Assembly (NCBI GenBank): GCA_022036555.1
Contig: CM039130.1
Location: forward strand, 19,742,570 to 19,806,569
Source of the DNA: Microstegium vimineum
Taxonomy: Eukaryota > Streptophyta > Magnoliopsida > Poales > Poaceae
Reading direction: 5' to 3'
DNA: 64,000 bases
Notes under the pieces: model-generated
Seen by the model: the letters and a program-made list of their open reading frames with translations, nothing else
Told to the model about the DNA's origin: nothing
Database searches by the model: none
Made by a program: the position numbers and the translations under genes
Shown here: one piece after another, positions 22,404 to 32,365 of the stretch
Position numbering within the stretch: the stretch's first letter is position 1
Layout: each line of letters opens with the position of its first letter

Positions 22404-23532
22404 TGTTGACACCATTTTTTAGCACGTGTCAAATGAGCTGAGGTTTGACTGGTCCGCAGTTGTTCTCCATCGGCATCGGGAAATCTTGAGCCAATATTGC
22501 TGATAGGGATATACCGCGAGAAGGCTAAGTGTGCTGCCGATGTAAGCTGGATGGTCCTTGTCGGCAAAGGTTGATTAGTGAAGTCGGATAGCTTGAGCTA
22601 TGAAGCTGTTGATGCCGATTGCTGACAGAGACATTGCCGATTACTGACAGAGTCATTGCCGATTGCCGATGATGAGTCCTTGCCGATTGCCGATGAGGGA
22701 TCATTGCCAAGTGCCGATGAAGGGTTATTGCCGATTGCCGATGAAAGGTGGTTGCCGATTGCAGATCAAGAAAGTATTGCCGATGCCGATGGGCGTGAGA
22801 GCGATTGGTGGCAGCAGAAGACTACAGGTGGCCAAAGAAGGAAGTCGCAGGGATCTGCCGATGGAAGGTTTCCATCGAGGAGTATAAGGAAACTGGTGTT
22901 TTGTACCAGTGTTGTTATTATAGTAGTTTGAGTCCGACTCTTGCATGAGTCGTTTATTTTCCTTTAAAATAGGTGTGTTTGTTTAGGGAAATAAATATTA
23001 TTGTTTTAGATCCGACTCCTGCGTGAGTCAGTTTCCTTAAAGATAGGAGTTTTGTTTTAGGAAGGATATGAGTCGTGTCCTTGTACAACTCTCCATGTGG
23101 GAGTATAAATACGTGCCCAAGGGCTACAGGAAAATAAACAATCCAATTCAAAACAAACCAATTTTATCTTATTCTACTTTTTATCGCAATTTACCTTTCT
23201 ACTGCATTAGTTATAGTCTTCAACGAGTCCTTTCAAGCTTTCGACGGGCTGCATCACCTTGATCTCCGTCAAATTCTTGCTAGTTCCGCGTGGGAGTACC
23301 TCTAGGCTTTGGCAATCCGGGCGCATCGCTGTTTGCCTCGTCTAGCTCTGCTCTAGTTACCCTTGATCAATCTGAGCCTTGACGTCCGGGCGTATCGCTG
23401 TCGTCTCGTTCAGCTTGTTCTAGTTATCATCCTTGTCGATTGATTGATCAAATCGACTGGCACGCCTCCGGAATACCGAGCTTTAGGTAATAGCCCGAGG
23501 TGTTCACAGATCTGATGCTTTTTGTGTCAACA
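22404..23532 (+). repeat. Right (3') LTR of element C
   Basis: 1129 bp with the same termini and TATA box (23104-23111) as the left LTR. It is followed directly by Sirevirus integrase sequence (GTGTC at 23533-23537). The expected left partner of that 5-bp duplication is not present, consistent with deletion on the left. Confidence 0.9.
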
Positions 23533-23900
23533 GTGTCAAATGTATCACTCTTGTCATTGAGAAAGAATACCCAATATATCTTGTAATATCATCAACTATC
23601 ACAAATCCGTACTTGTTGCCTCCAATACTAGTGTATGTTGTTGGTCCAAATAGATCCATGTGCAACAACTCAAATGTCTACTAGTGCTCATCATGCTCTT
23701 CTTGGGATGGGTGTTACCAACTTGTTTGTCGGCTTGACAAGCGCTACAAAGTTTGTCCTTCTCAAACACAACATCTTTCAAGCCTCTTACTAAGTCATGT
23801 TTAATCAATCTATTCAATTGCTTCATTCCAACATGACCAAGCCTTCTATGCTATAACCAACCCATACTTGATTTAGTGAGCAAGAAAGTAGACAATTGTG
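23533..23900 (-). pseudogene. Sirevirus A integrase, N-terminal half
   Basis: The minus strand carries the zinc-binding motif of copia integrase: HRRLGHVG then MKQLNRLIKHDLVRGL and CSACQ (H-x4-H...C-x2-C), followed by the start of the catalytic core (DLFGP-type region and VIVDD...RY). The Trp codon before HRRLGH has become TAG, and a frameshift follows SMMSTSR. The core is cut at 23533 by element C, and the other half is at 11642-12257. Confidence 0.78.
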
Positions 23901-23972
23901 ATTCACTAGTATTGAAATAACTTAGGTAGAGGTTCTCATATCTAAAGCCTTTGAAGATCAAATTTGAACCAT

Positions 23973-24251
23973 CTACACTATGATCTCAACATCAGCTATT
24001 CCAAATATGCACTTGAATCCAAGATCACACAATTGAGCTACTAATAGCAAATTGAAGTTCAAGCTCTCAACTAGAAAGACATTGGATATGCTCAAATCAT
24101 TGGATATTGCAATCTTACCAAGTCCCTTGACCTTGCCGTTGCCATTATCACCAAAAGTAATACTATCAATGCCATCATTGGTGTTGGAGTTGATTGATTT
24201 GAACATTCTAGAATCCCCGGTCATGTGTTGAGTGAACCCACTATCAAGCAC
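23973..24251 (-). pseudogene. Sirevirus A protease
   Basis: An aspartic protease with the active-site motif LDSGFTQHMTGD; the usual residue after DSG in this family is Cys. Then come ITFGDNG, GKVKGLGKI and LNFNLLLVAQLCDLG, all typical of Sirevirus protease. It follows gag in the same frame, separated by stops. It processes the Gag-Pol polyprotein. A stop (ADVEIIV*) and later frame breaks separate it from integrase. Confidence 0.8.
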
Positions 24252-24293
24252 CCAATGCCTTCCTCCAGCTTTGTAATTGACCTACAAAACAAA

Positions 24294-26327
24294 TTAGTTC
24301 TTCTTAGGTACCCACACTTGTTTGGGTCCTCCAAAGTTAGTGACCAAGGATTTTGGCACCCAAATTGCCTTCTTTGGGCCAACAATGGGTGTGCCAACAT
24401 ACTTGGCCATGATACCATCTCTACCCTTGGTAAACATATAACATGAATCGAAATGGATAGAGGTAGCCTTAGCAAACTTTGTTTGGCTCATGTTAAGTTT
24501 GCAATATTGGTCAACATGCCCCACTTGCTTGCAACTATTGCAAAACTGACCATTGCTTCTCACAAAGCAAGGCTTTGGAATTACAAAGGCTGCCTTGCCT
24601 TTCTTGGGGGTATAGCCCAAACCCTCTTTGCTAAGAGAGAACCTTTGGCTACCCAAGCACTTTAGCAAGTGGGCATCTCCACCATATGCCTTACCCAAAG
24701 CATGAGTGAGTTCATTAACATCATGTTTCAATTTTTCATTTTCACTCACTAGTGAAGCATAAAACTTTGAGCTATCACAAGTGGATGTGCAAGTGGAAGT
24801 GCTAGTGTTGGTTGGTGCAACAATGATAGGAGTGAAAAATGATTCATCAAGAATATCACAAGTAACTCCAATATCACATGATGCAACAACCTTATCCTTG
24901 TTTTGATCAAGGAGGGAGGAGTGAGCCTTTTCAAGCTTCTTGTGAGTCCTCTCAAGCTTCTCATGGGCTTCCATTAGCCTCTCATGAGAGCCATTGAGCT
25001 CATCAAAGGATTGTTCAAGAGCCTTTAGCTTCTTGTTCAATTCTTTGCACTCCTTCCTCTTTGTATCAAAGCAAGCATAAGTTTGCTTCATCATATCCAT
25101 GAGTTCCTCCTTGGAGTACTCCTCCTCATCATCACTACGATCATCATCACTCTCATCACAAGATTGTACCTTAGTTGGCTTAGCCATGAAGCATGTTGGA
25201 GTGGCAAAGATGGATGACTTGTTGTTGATAGCAATGTTAGCCAATGCCTTCGTCTTGGTCTTCTTCCTCTCATCATCACTAGAGTCATCATTGAAGGAAT
25301 CATCACTATCCCAAGCCACCATATATGATTCATCCTTCTTCTTCTTGGTGAATGATAGCTTCTTCTCCTTCTTATCATGCTTGCTCTTCTTCTTCTTCTC
25401 ATCATCATCATCACTATGGTTGGGGCAATCCACAATCATGTGATCGGTGCTCTTGCACTTGTAGCACCTTCTCACATACTCCATGCTCTTGAAGTTGTCT
25501 CTTCTCTTTCTAGCCCCATAGCCCTTCTTCTTCATGAACTTGCCAAACTTGTGCACAAAGAGGGACATCATCTCATCATCAATGTCACATGCATCTTCAT
25601 CATCACTTGATTCTTTCTTTCTTGTTTTTCCCTTGCTCTTGGAGGATGAAGCCTTGAATGCTAAGCTCTTCTTCTTCTTCTCTTCTTCCTTGACCTCTTC
25701 TTCATCACTTTCTTCATTGTATTCCTATTCGGTCATGATCTCTCCAAGAACTTCATTGGGAGTGATGTCGGTCAAACCATCTCTCCTAATTATTTGCCTC
25801 AAGGTTTTGTATTTCTTGGGCAAACAACCAAGAAAGCGGTTTGAGAAGTCTTCATCCCTGAGCTTCCCACCCAATCCCTTGAGATCATTGATGATCACTT
25901 GGAGCCTATGAAACATCTCCGGGATTGATTCATCTTCCTTCATCTTGAAGTGAGATAGCTTGTCCTTGACCATGTACAACTTGGATCTTTTCACCTTTGC
26001 GGTGCCTTCATAAGTATCCTCCAATATCTTCCACACCTCACATGCATTATCAAGATCCTTGATTTTCTCAAACACCTTTGCGTCAATGCCATTGTATATG
26101 ACATTGAGAGCCATTGTGTTGCATTGGTTGTTCTCTTGCTCTCTAGGTGTCATGCTATTGACATCTAGGATGACAAAGTCCTTCTCGGTCACTTTCCATA
26201 CCTTTCCATTAATAGAGCCTAGATGAATCTTCATCTTCCTCTTCCAATAATCAAATGAGGTGCCATCAAACATTGGTGGTTTGCCCCCCACATGGTTGAA
26301 TGATATTTGAGCCATCACTAACACCAA
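24294..26327 (-). pseudogene. Sirevirus A gag
   Basis: About 675 codons in one frame, from an initial Met near 26312-26327 (MAQISFNHVGGKPPMFDG) to TAA at 24294, with one in-frame TAG at 25725-25727. The N-terminal half is the copia gag core (YWKRKMKIHLGS, KDLDNACEVWKILEDTYEG, LPKKYKTLRQII). Then follow a zinc knuckle CYKCKSTDHMIVDC, a long acidic/Lys-rich part, a coiled coil (ERLMEAHEKLERTHKKLEKA) and a second knuckle CNSCKQVGHVDQYC. Two zinc knuckles and a coiled-coil extension fit the large gag of Sireviruses. The TAA and a nearby TAG lie between gag and protease in the same frame. Confidence 0.88.
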
Positions 26328-26344
26328 AGGTTATATTAACAGTA

Positions 26345-28083
26345 GAGCAAAAGTTATATTAACACTAAAGCGAAGCTTTTTTCTCTAGCTCTACTAGGGG
26401 TGCAAAGCCACCTATCCAAGAAATTCTAGTTAGATGAGTGTCTAACAATCAATAGAAGAACCTAAGACACTCAACTCAAGCTAGGAAGAACAACTAAGAA
26501 GCTAAACAAACAACCTAGCAAGAGAGCTAACTAAGCAAGATATGAAAGAAGTAAATACAAGGGAGGAGGTGATTGTTATACCGATGCCTTGTGAAGAGAA
26601 TATACCAATGTCAATAGCCAATCACAAGATGATCACCAAGAGTAGCCGGGAGACAAGGTTGACACAAAGATTTTCTCCCGAGGTTCACTTGGTTGCCACC
26701 AAGCTAGTCCCCATTGTGTCGACTACTCAAATGGTGATTCAGTGGCTAATAGGCAATCACAAGCCTAGCCCACTACTCCGACGCCACAAGAATCCACCCA
26801 AATAAGAATAACTCAATGACACGAGCAATCCACTAGAGTTACCCTTTGGCGCTCCACCGAGGTGTGTACAAACCCTCTCAAAATCAATGAAGCCAGCCAC
26901 GAAGAATCTCCAACACGTGCCGAAGCCTCTCCACCGCCTGATCCGTCTAGGTGTTGGCAAACACCAAGAATAACAAGAAAATCGCGGCGATGGCGAACAC
27001 CAAGTGCTACTAGATGCAAATCACTAAGCAAATGCACTTGGTTGCACTCTATCCCTTTTGGAATGAACAAGTGATCAAAGAGATGAGTGAGAGAGGTTCT
27101 CAATAGCTCACAAGAGTATGCAAGAATGGAATGAAGCAAGAGAGAGAGCTAGAACCGGCCATGGGCCTTAAATAGACCCCCTTCAAAAACTAACCATTAC
27201 TGCTGAGGCGTGTCCAATGGACGCTCTTCAATGTTGCATTGTACGCTCCATCACTAGCGTCTGTCGCGTGTCCAGGGAGTATCCAGAGAGCTCCTTCATC
27301 CAACGGACGCGTCTGTTGCCTTGCCGTCGGAGGCTCGGCAGCGTCCGTTGCCCTTGTGTCAGTGAGTTTTCCAACGATCAGACGCTCGTCCGAGTTAAGC
27401 CTAGCGTCCTTTGTGATCTTTTCAACGTTCATTGATGTCATCCATCGCAAGTACAGCGAGCTTCCAGAGAGCTCCCTCATCCATCGGACGCGTCCGTCGC
27501 ATAGCCATCAGACGCTCTTCAACATCCTTTGCAAAGTCTATGCTGAAGTTGAGTTAGGGTTATGCATCGAACGCTCTGATGCCCTTGAGCCAGCGTCCGT
27601 CGCCAGCGTCCGATGCCTTTGTCTTGACCCTCGCTTTCCTGCATCTTTTCAATCCTTGCTCCAATGTGCCAAACACTTAGAGTACTTCCTTAGAGCAGGT
27701 GTTTAGCATATATTCTATGTCTTTTAAGCAAGGTTATGTTACTAGGTTGATTAATGCAAATGGAAGAAGGACCACACCTAGTAGCACTTGATAACCGCAA
27801 TCACAACATGTTTTTCCCTTCTTGATAGTACGGCTATCTATCCTAAATGTGATCACAGTCTCTATAGTGTCTTGATCACTAAACCAAAAATGGTCCTATA
27901 GTTATACCTTTGCCTTGAGCCATTTCCAATCCATCTTTTCCTTGTCCATGGAGTACTTGATCCATCATGATCATCCATCTAGCTCCATGTTTCAAGTTGG
28001 ACCACCCTGGCTAGATCACATGCTTAAGCCATAGGTTAGTCCATAGGTTTCATCAATTAACCAAAACCAAACTTGGGCTTTCA
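26345..28083 (-). repeat. 5' LTR of Sirevirus A, missing its 3' end and primer site
   Basis: Collinear with the 3' LTR from about position 7205 of that copy to the GGGCTTTCA end at 28083. The roughly 60 terminal bases (TGAAAGGTCC side) are absent and no TGGTATCAGAG-type primer site follows. The gag start codon lies within about 30 bases. A TATA-like box is at 27168-27175. The missing piece could be a deletion after insertion. Confidence 0.78.
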
Positions 28084-29925
28084 CCGCGTCCCCGAACCCT
28101 ATAAAGGCACCCCTCGGCCCTCTCTCTCTGACCCCGTTGCCCCTCGCTCTGTCGCTGCCACGCCGAGCCACCCGCCGCCATCTTCCCCTCCCTGGTGAGC
28201 CTCTTCGGCGACCCGAGGGTCATGGTAATGCTCGCTGACACCCCCTCTCCCTCCCCGTCCCCTCTCCTTCGCCAATGAGCCCCGTAGTGTCATTCCAATG
28301 TCACGCTGGCGAGCTCGCACCGTCCACCATGGAGCTCTTCCGTGGCCGAGCTGTCTCGCGGCCTCGCCGCCCTCACCTCATCGTTGGTAGCGCTCGCCAC
28401 TACACCCGCGGCCTCCCTGAAACTGTCATGTCACCGTTGAAGCACCACCACGCCGCGATGCCTTGTGACCACGAACTCCGCGCCGTGTCCATGGTGTTCG
28501 CCATGGCGAAGCACCCTGCGACTTCTTCACCGCCCGCTAACCTCGGGAGCGGCCTCGCTACGTCGTCTGCATCGCTCCGGTGGCCTCGCCACGGCCACCC
28601 GAGGGCCACAACACCTCGCTGGCCATGCTCTGGTGAGTCGAAGATGCTCTCATGGTGCGCCACCGCGCACACGCACTGGCCCGGCATCCCCACGCCCGCG
28701 TGACCTCTCTGCACTGTCCGCCCGGCTCTAGACGACCTAGATTAGATCGAGCGAAGGGGTATCCTCCCCGGTCCATGGTGGCCCGGTGGACCGGAGCCCC
28801 CCCGCGTGGTCCACACGCCGCGCTGTGGACCTGTACAGTCGTTGCACGCCACGTGGCACCCGGTTGGCCCCAGCACCGACAGCAGCCGCACGTTTTGCAT
28901 AAAAGCCCCTGTCTTTTCTGGTTACCAACCCGCGATTTCACGTAGTTCTAAAAGCCTTAATTTTCGGTCCTGTTTTTAATGGTTTGGCCCCTAAGCTTTT
29001 GCAAAATAGTATCCGCAATCCAGATCTCGTTTAAACTTAGATTTTAATTGTTTTAATTCAAAAATGTTTTGAATTTATTTACAGAACTGCCATCAATTTT
29101 CAAATGCTTATAGAATATGCGTTTTAACTCTGTTTTCATCCGAACAAGTTGTGTTAGATTCGTAGCGTTGTTTTCTACATGATGAAACCATAATCAATTC
29201 TGTTTTGAACTTTGAAAAATAATTATTTATTAAAAGGCTTTAAATATGTGTTTTAAATTCCTAAAACTTGTTTAAATCATATCTCTTTCGTTTTAAATCC
29301 GTTTCGGCTTGTTCGAGTTGCGTTAGTTTTGTAAAATTGTAATCTAAGCATTAGTGTTCTATAATGATATGTTAATAGTTATGTAATTTCATGGTTAATC
29401 CCTAACTTGATTAAAGACTATGCAATATGCTTTATAAATAAAATATGCAGAATTCTTCTTTAGTTTTGAAATCTAAATATAAGTTTGACTTAATCCAACT
29501 TAGGTATTTCTCTGAAATACCTTATCCATCCTTTTTCATAGTTAAAACTAATAAAGCTTTTAGTTTCATTTTTAAAAGCTAATCTTCCGTTAGCCATAGC
29601 TTGATCAACGTAGCACCATTTAGCGTGTTCTTCGCGACTTCGTGATCGTAGCAACGCGTAGTTTCTTTCTAAATCCTTTTCATTGATTGGTGTATTGTTC
29701 TAAATAGGTATGCATGTATGCTATGTATGTTTGATCAGGTGTTTGAGTGGTGTTTGTGATCATATCCAATCGGTGAGTGTTACGTTGGTGATCAAGAAGG
29801 AGTGATGTTTCAGAAGATCTTTTGAAGAAGTTGATCTTTGAAGAAGGATCTAAGTTTAAGGCAAGTATAGCATGGGATCTTCCTTGTTGTCCTATTCACC
29901 TTAATTACATAATTCATATACATAA
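28084..29925 (+). mobile_element. LTR X, right part
   Basis: Resumes the LTR cut at 7147. It has a TATA box (CTATAAAGG, 28099-28107), a GC-rich transcribed block with a GGTGAGCC donor-like site near 28195, then AT-rich sequence. That sequence matches the minus-strand reading of S2 at several blocks (CAAATGCTTATAGAA..., ATCCAATCGGTGAG, GGATCTTCCTTGTTGTCCTA). Similarity is lost near 29925, short of the expected LTR end, where another LTR (Y) begins. No gene is seen; the GC-rich open frames overlap on both strands. Confidence 0.65.
28100..28106 (+). promoter_or_regulatory. TATA box of LTR X
   Basis: TATAAAG in a GC-rich context, just downstream of the Sirevirus insertion. The Sirevirus therefore separates the U3 of LTR X from its TATA box by 20.9 kb. 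Confidence 0.5.
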
Positions 29926-31892
29926 TTCGCCCGATGTTCACCGCGCCGCGTCTTGGCCAGGGTGGCGCTACCGCCATGCACCGCCGCCATCGTGCCACCA
30001 TGGCCGGCACGGAGCTCGCTGCGAGCTTCACTGTGCCGATCCATGGCCACCGTTGGCTTCGCCTTGCGAAGGCAAAGCTGTTCGAGGTCCTCCCGCCGCC
30101 AGAGACCTCGCCGGCGGCAAGCAGCGCCGCCACGCCGTCCGTGTGCCGCGTGGGCTCGAGACCCCACCCGTCGATCGCTGTGTGCATTGCGTGTGTACAC
30201 GTTCGGGTGCACGTATCGTTTTCAGTTTGAAAACAAAAGAAAATAATTTGTTTAAATTCGTTTGAAGCTTGTAAAATTCATATTAATCCACAGAAAAATT
30301 CTAAAAATGCCAATTTTGTTTTGTTAGGTTTCTATTGTCTAGTTCTACAGTCTGATATATTTTCCATGATTTATTGTGCAATTTTTCTGTATAGATTTAT
30401 TTAAAGTTGATAAAGGCTGAAACTTGTTAAATGCATATTAAATAAAGTAGAACTCAGAAAAATGTGAAACTTGTTTTGTTAATTTTCTGTAGCAAGGATC
30501 TACCTTAGTAAATTAAAAACTACCCTATGTTTTGTTGAATAAGTTTGTGTAGGTTTAATAATGTGTTAAATTACCACTTTAATGATTTTTAATAATTGTT
30601 TTGTGCATGCTAAATATCTAGTAATTTTTGTGGAGTATCCTAGGATTGAATAGATGCAGAGAAAAATATGTAATGAACTGTTTGATGCTTTTCATAGTAC
30701 AAAGTAATTTCAAGTGTTGTCTGATCCATAAATAAGAAGGGCTAATTAGGTAACTTTGCTTGCTTAATTAGTTAAGTATGGTACTCAACTTAAACCTCTG
30801 TTAAGGCTGATGGAAAATTACTAAGTTATACATTCGACTCTTCGCATACATGTTATCATGTCTTCCATATGCATCATGTGTACTTATATATTCTCACATC
30901 ACACCATACAAGATTGCAGGACGAGAACCCGGAGAACGTGACCTCGGAGCAGGAGCTAGCCACTCAGGAGGTGCAGCTCAAGGATCTCGGTGAGGAGGAC
31001 CAGTTGAAGGAGTGCCCGAACCACGTCCCCAGCACCTTTGAGCAAGGCAAGCCCTGGAGCATTCTCTCGGTTTGCAAAATCTAACATTTATTATTCTCGC
31101 TGTTTATTGATGCATTATGTATGGGAGTTGAGCGCAACTATTGATGCGTATTACCTTGCTATCCTTTTTACACCAATACCTTGGTACCCAAAGATCGATC
31201 GTGGCAGTCATGCTTAGTTGGCTTAGTTCGGTAGAAGTCGGGTGATTCCGTTGCCTGCGAGATATAGGGTATATCCTCATCACATGTTATGGCTCATCTC
31301 GGAATGATAGCCGGAATGATTAATCGAACTAAGATCAGTGGGAAACTCCCTGTACATGGATGGGGTGACTCGACCGTGTCAACTAATGACTGTTTTTGTT
31401 GTCGTTCGTCTGGTCGTGTTGAATGCATGCCCTACACTTAACTGGAAGGATAAGTCGTTCCGACCGTGAAGCCGGTACACTATTTGGGACGGGTTTGGAT
31501 TGCGATGCATCATGCTAGTGCGAGGCGGGGAGTCGAACATAGGGGCGCGATCTAAGACCTTCATATGTCCTGGCTTTCGGGCAACCCCTGGGTGTCGGTG
31601 GTCCCTGTCCATCCCGCGACTTTACCCGAATAGCATCTTTGGTGACCTATGCTCACTACGCGTGCGAGTGTGATTTGTGTAGGGAATACCCCCTCAGTTG
31701 AGTAGGAATCCGATTCGAATCGCCATTGCTCCTGGTTAGAGAGCACTTGACTAGGGTGATGACAACATTTAGACGACTATGAAACTAATGTTGGTGATCC
31801 GATTTATGGAAATCCTGAATGATGATGGAATCTATTGGATGTTTTAATCAACTTGTTTGGCATAGACTAGTGGCTAATCAAGATGACAGGTA
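29926..31892 (+). mobile_element. LTR Y, left part (cut by Tat A)
   Basis: A GC-rich block (29930-30200) is followed by AT-rich sequence, an exon-like frame (30918-31084) and a stretch ending at the Tat A target site AGGTA (31888-31892). Sequence resumes after the second AGGTA at 48059. The layout (GC-rich promoter region, long AT-rich region, exon-like block) is that of large gypsy LTRs. Its left end is uncertain: 29926 is where similarity to the S family stops. Confidence 0.5.
30918..31084 (+). other. Exon-like acidic frame inside LTR Y
   Basis: After an acceptor-like ATTGCAG the sequence is open for about 54 codons, Glu/Asp/Gln-rich (DENPENVTSEQELATQE...), ending KPWSILSVCKI and TAA. Base use is GC-rich compared with the AT-rich surroundings, like a coding exon. 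Comparable GC-rich blocks occur in large grass gypsy LTRs. No function is known to me; it may be a remnant of a spliced LTR transcript. Confidence 0.35.
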
Positions 31893-32365
31893 TGTCGATG
31901 TTTTACCACCGATAGCCTGCCACAGGGTTACCCGAGACAGTTGTTTGTGCCTCGGTGAATAGTGACATCCTGGTGGTTGGACACGTAGGAACACACGGTT
32001 TATACTAGTTCAGGTCCCCGACACCGTCGAGTAATAACCTTACATCCAGTTGGGTCGCTTCTTATTGCTCTGATCTCGTAATACAAGGTGTTGTGTGTTG
32101 CTCTACGTATCGGGTGTTACGTTGTATGTTCAGATGGTTTTTGGGTGATACCCTAACCAGCCCTTTATAGTCCAGGACTTGGTCAAGGGTTGCTTCTAAT
32201 CCTACTCGGTTACAAACTCAGGGTCCTAAGCTATGATTTGGTCTTGTCGTCGTTACAGAGTAGAATCCGGGTTTGTGTGTTCGCCTTCTTTCGTGGGTCG
32301 AGTGATTGAGGCCCAAAGCTCCAGCATGCCGATCAATGGGTACCCTATAGGATATCCCATCAACA
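31893..32365 (-). repeat. 3' LTR of Tat A
   Basis: 473 bp, on the minus strand starting TGTTGATGGG and ending CATCGACA. A TATA box (CTATAAAGGG, minus strand) lies at about 32160-32169. The polypurine tract is adjacent at 32366-32377 (minus strand TGCTCGGGGGCT). Confidence 0.85.

Larger units (their letters stand above)
12252..23532 (+). mobile_element. Element C: non-autonomous gypsy with gag and antisense PMD gene
   Basis: A plus-strand LTR element with LTRs at 12991-14070 and 22404-23532 (TGTTGACACC...GTGTCAACA), a TGGCACGCCCAGTGGGA-type primer site and a GGGGGG polypurine tract. The internal region of about 8.3 kb encodes a very long gag and, in antisense, an intron-bearing plant mobile domain gene. 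I found no protease, RT, RNase H or integrase motif on either strand, so it must rely on proteins of a relative. A 739-bp copy of its own 3' internal end lies in front of the left LTR (12252-12990), giving the order part-internal, LTR, internal, LTR. The LTRs are near-identical over long runs, so it is younger than Sirevirus A. The gag zinc motifs and primer site suggest the Tat lineage. Confidence 0.85.
7148..28083 (-). mobile_element. Sirevirus A (Ty1/copia), interrupted by element C
   Basis: A minus-strand copia element in the order 5' LTR (26345-28083), gag, protease, integrase, RT, RNase H, 3' LTR (7148-8945). The LTR starts TGAAAG and ends CTTTCA; the polypurine tract AAAAAGGGGGAGA and extra copies of it are Sirevirus features. 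Gag and pol share one reading frame. Element C (12252-23532) lies inside the integrase region. The target duplication is CCGCT/CCGCG (7143-7147, 28084-28088). The 5' LTR has lost its 3' end together with the primer site, and all genes carry stops, so the copy is dead. The two LTRs differ clearly by eye, many differences being C/T or G/A, so it is older than the element inside it. Confidence 0.9.

Noticed and set aside
28275..28945. Overlapping frames of 63-142 codons downstream of the LTR X TATA box
   Set aside because: GC-rich U5-like sequence of LTR X with frames on both strands and no conserved domain.
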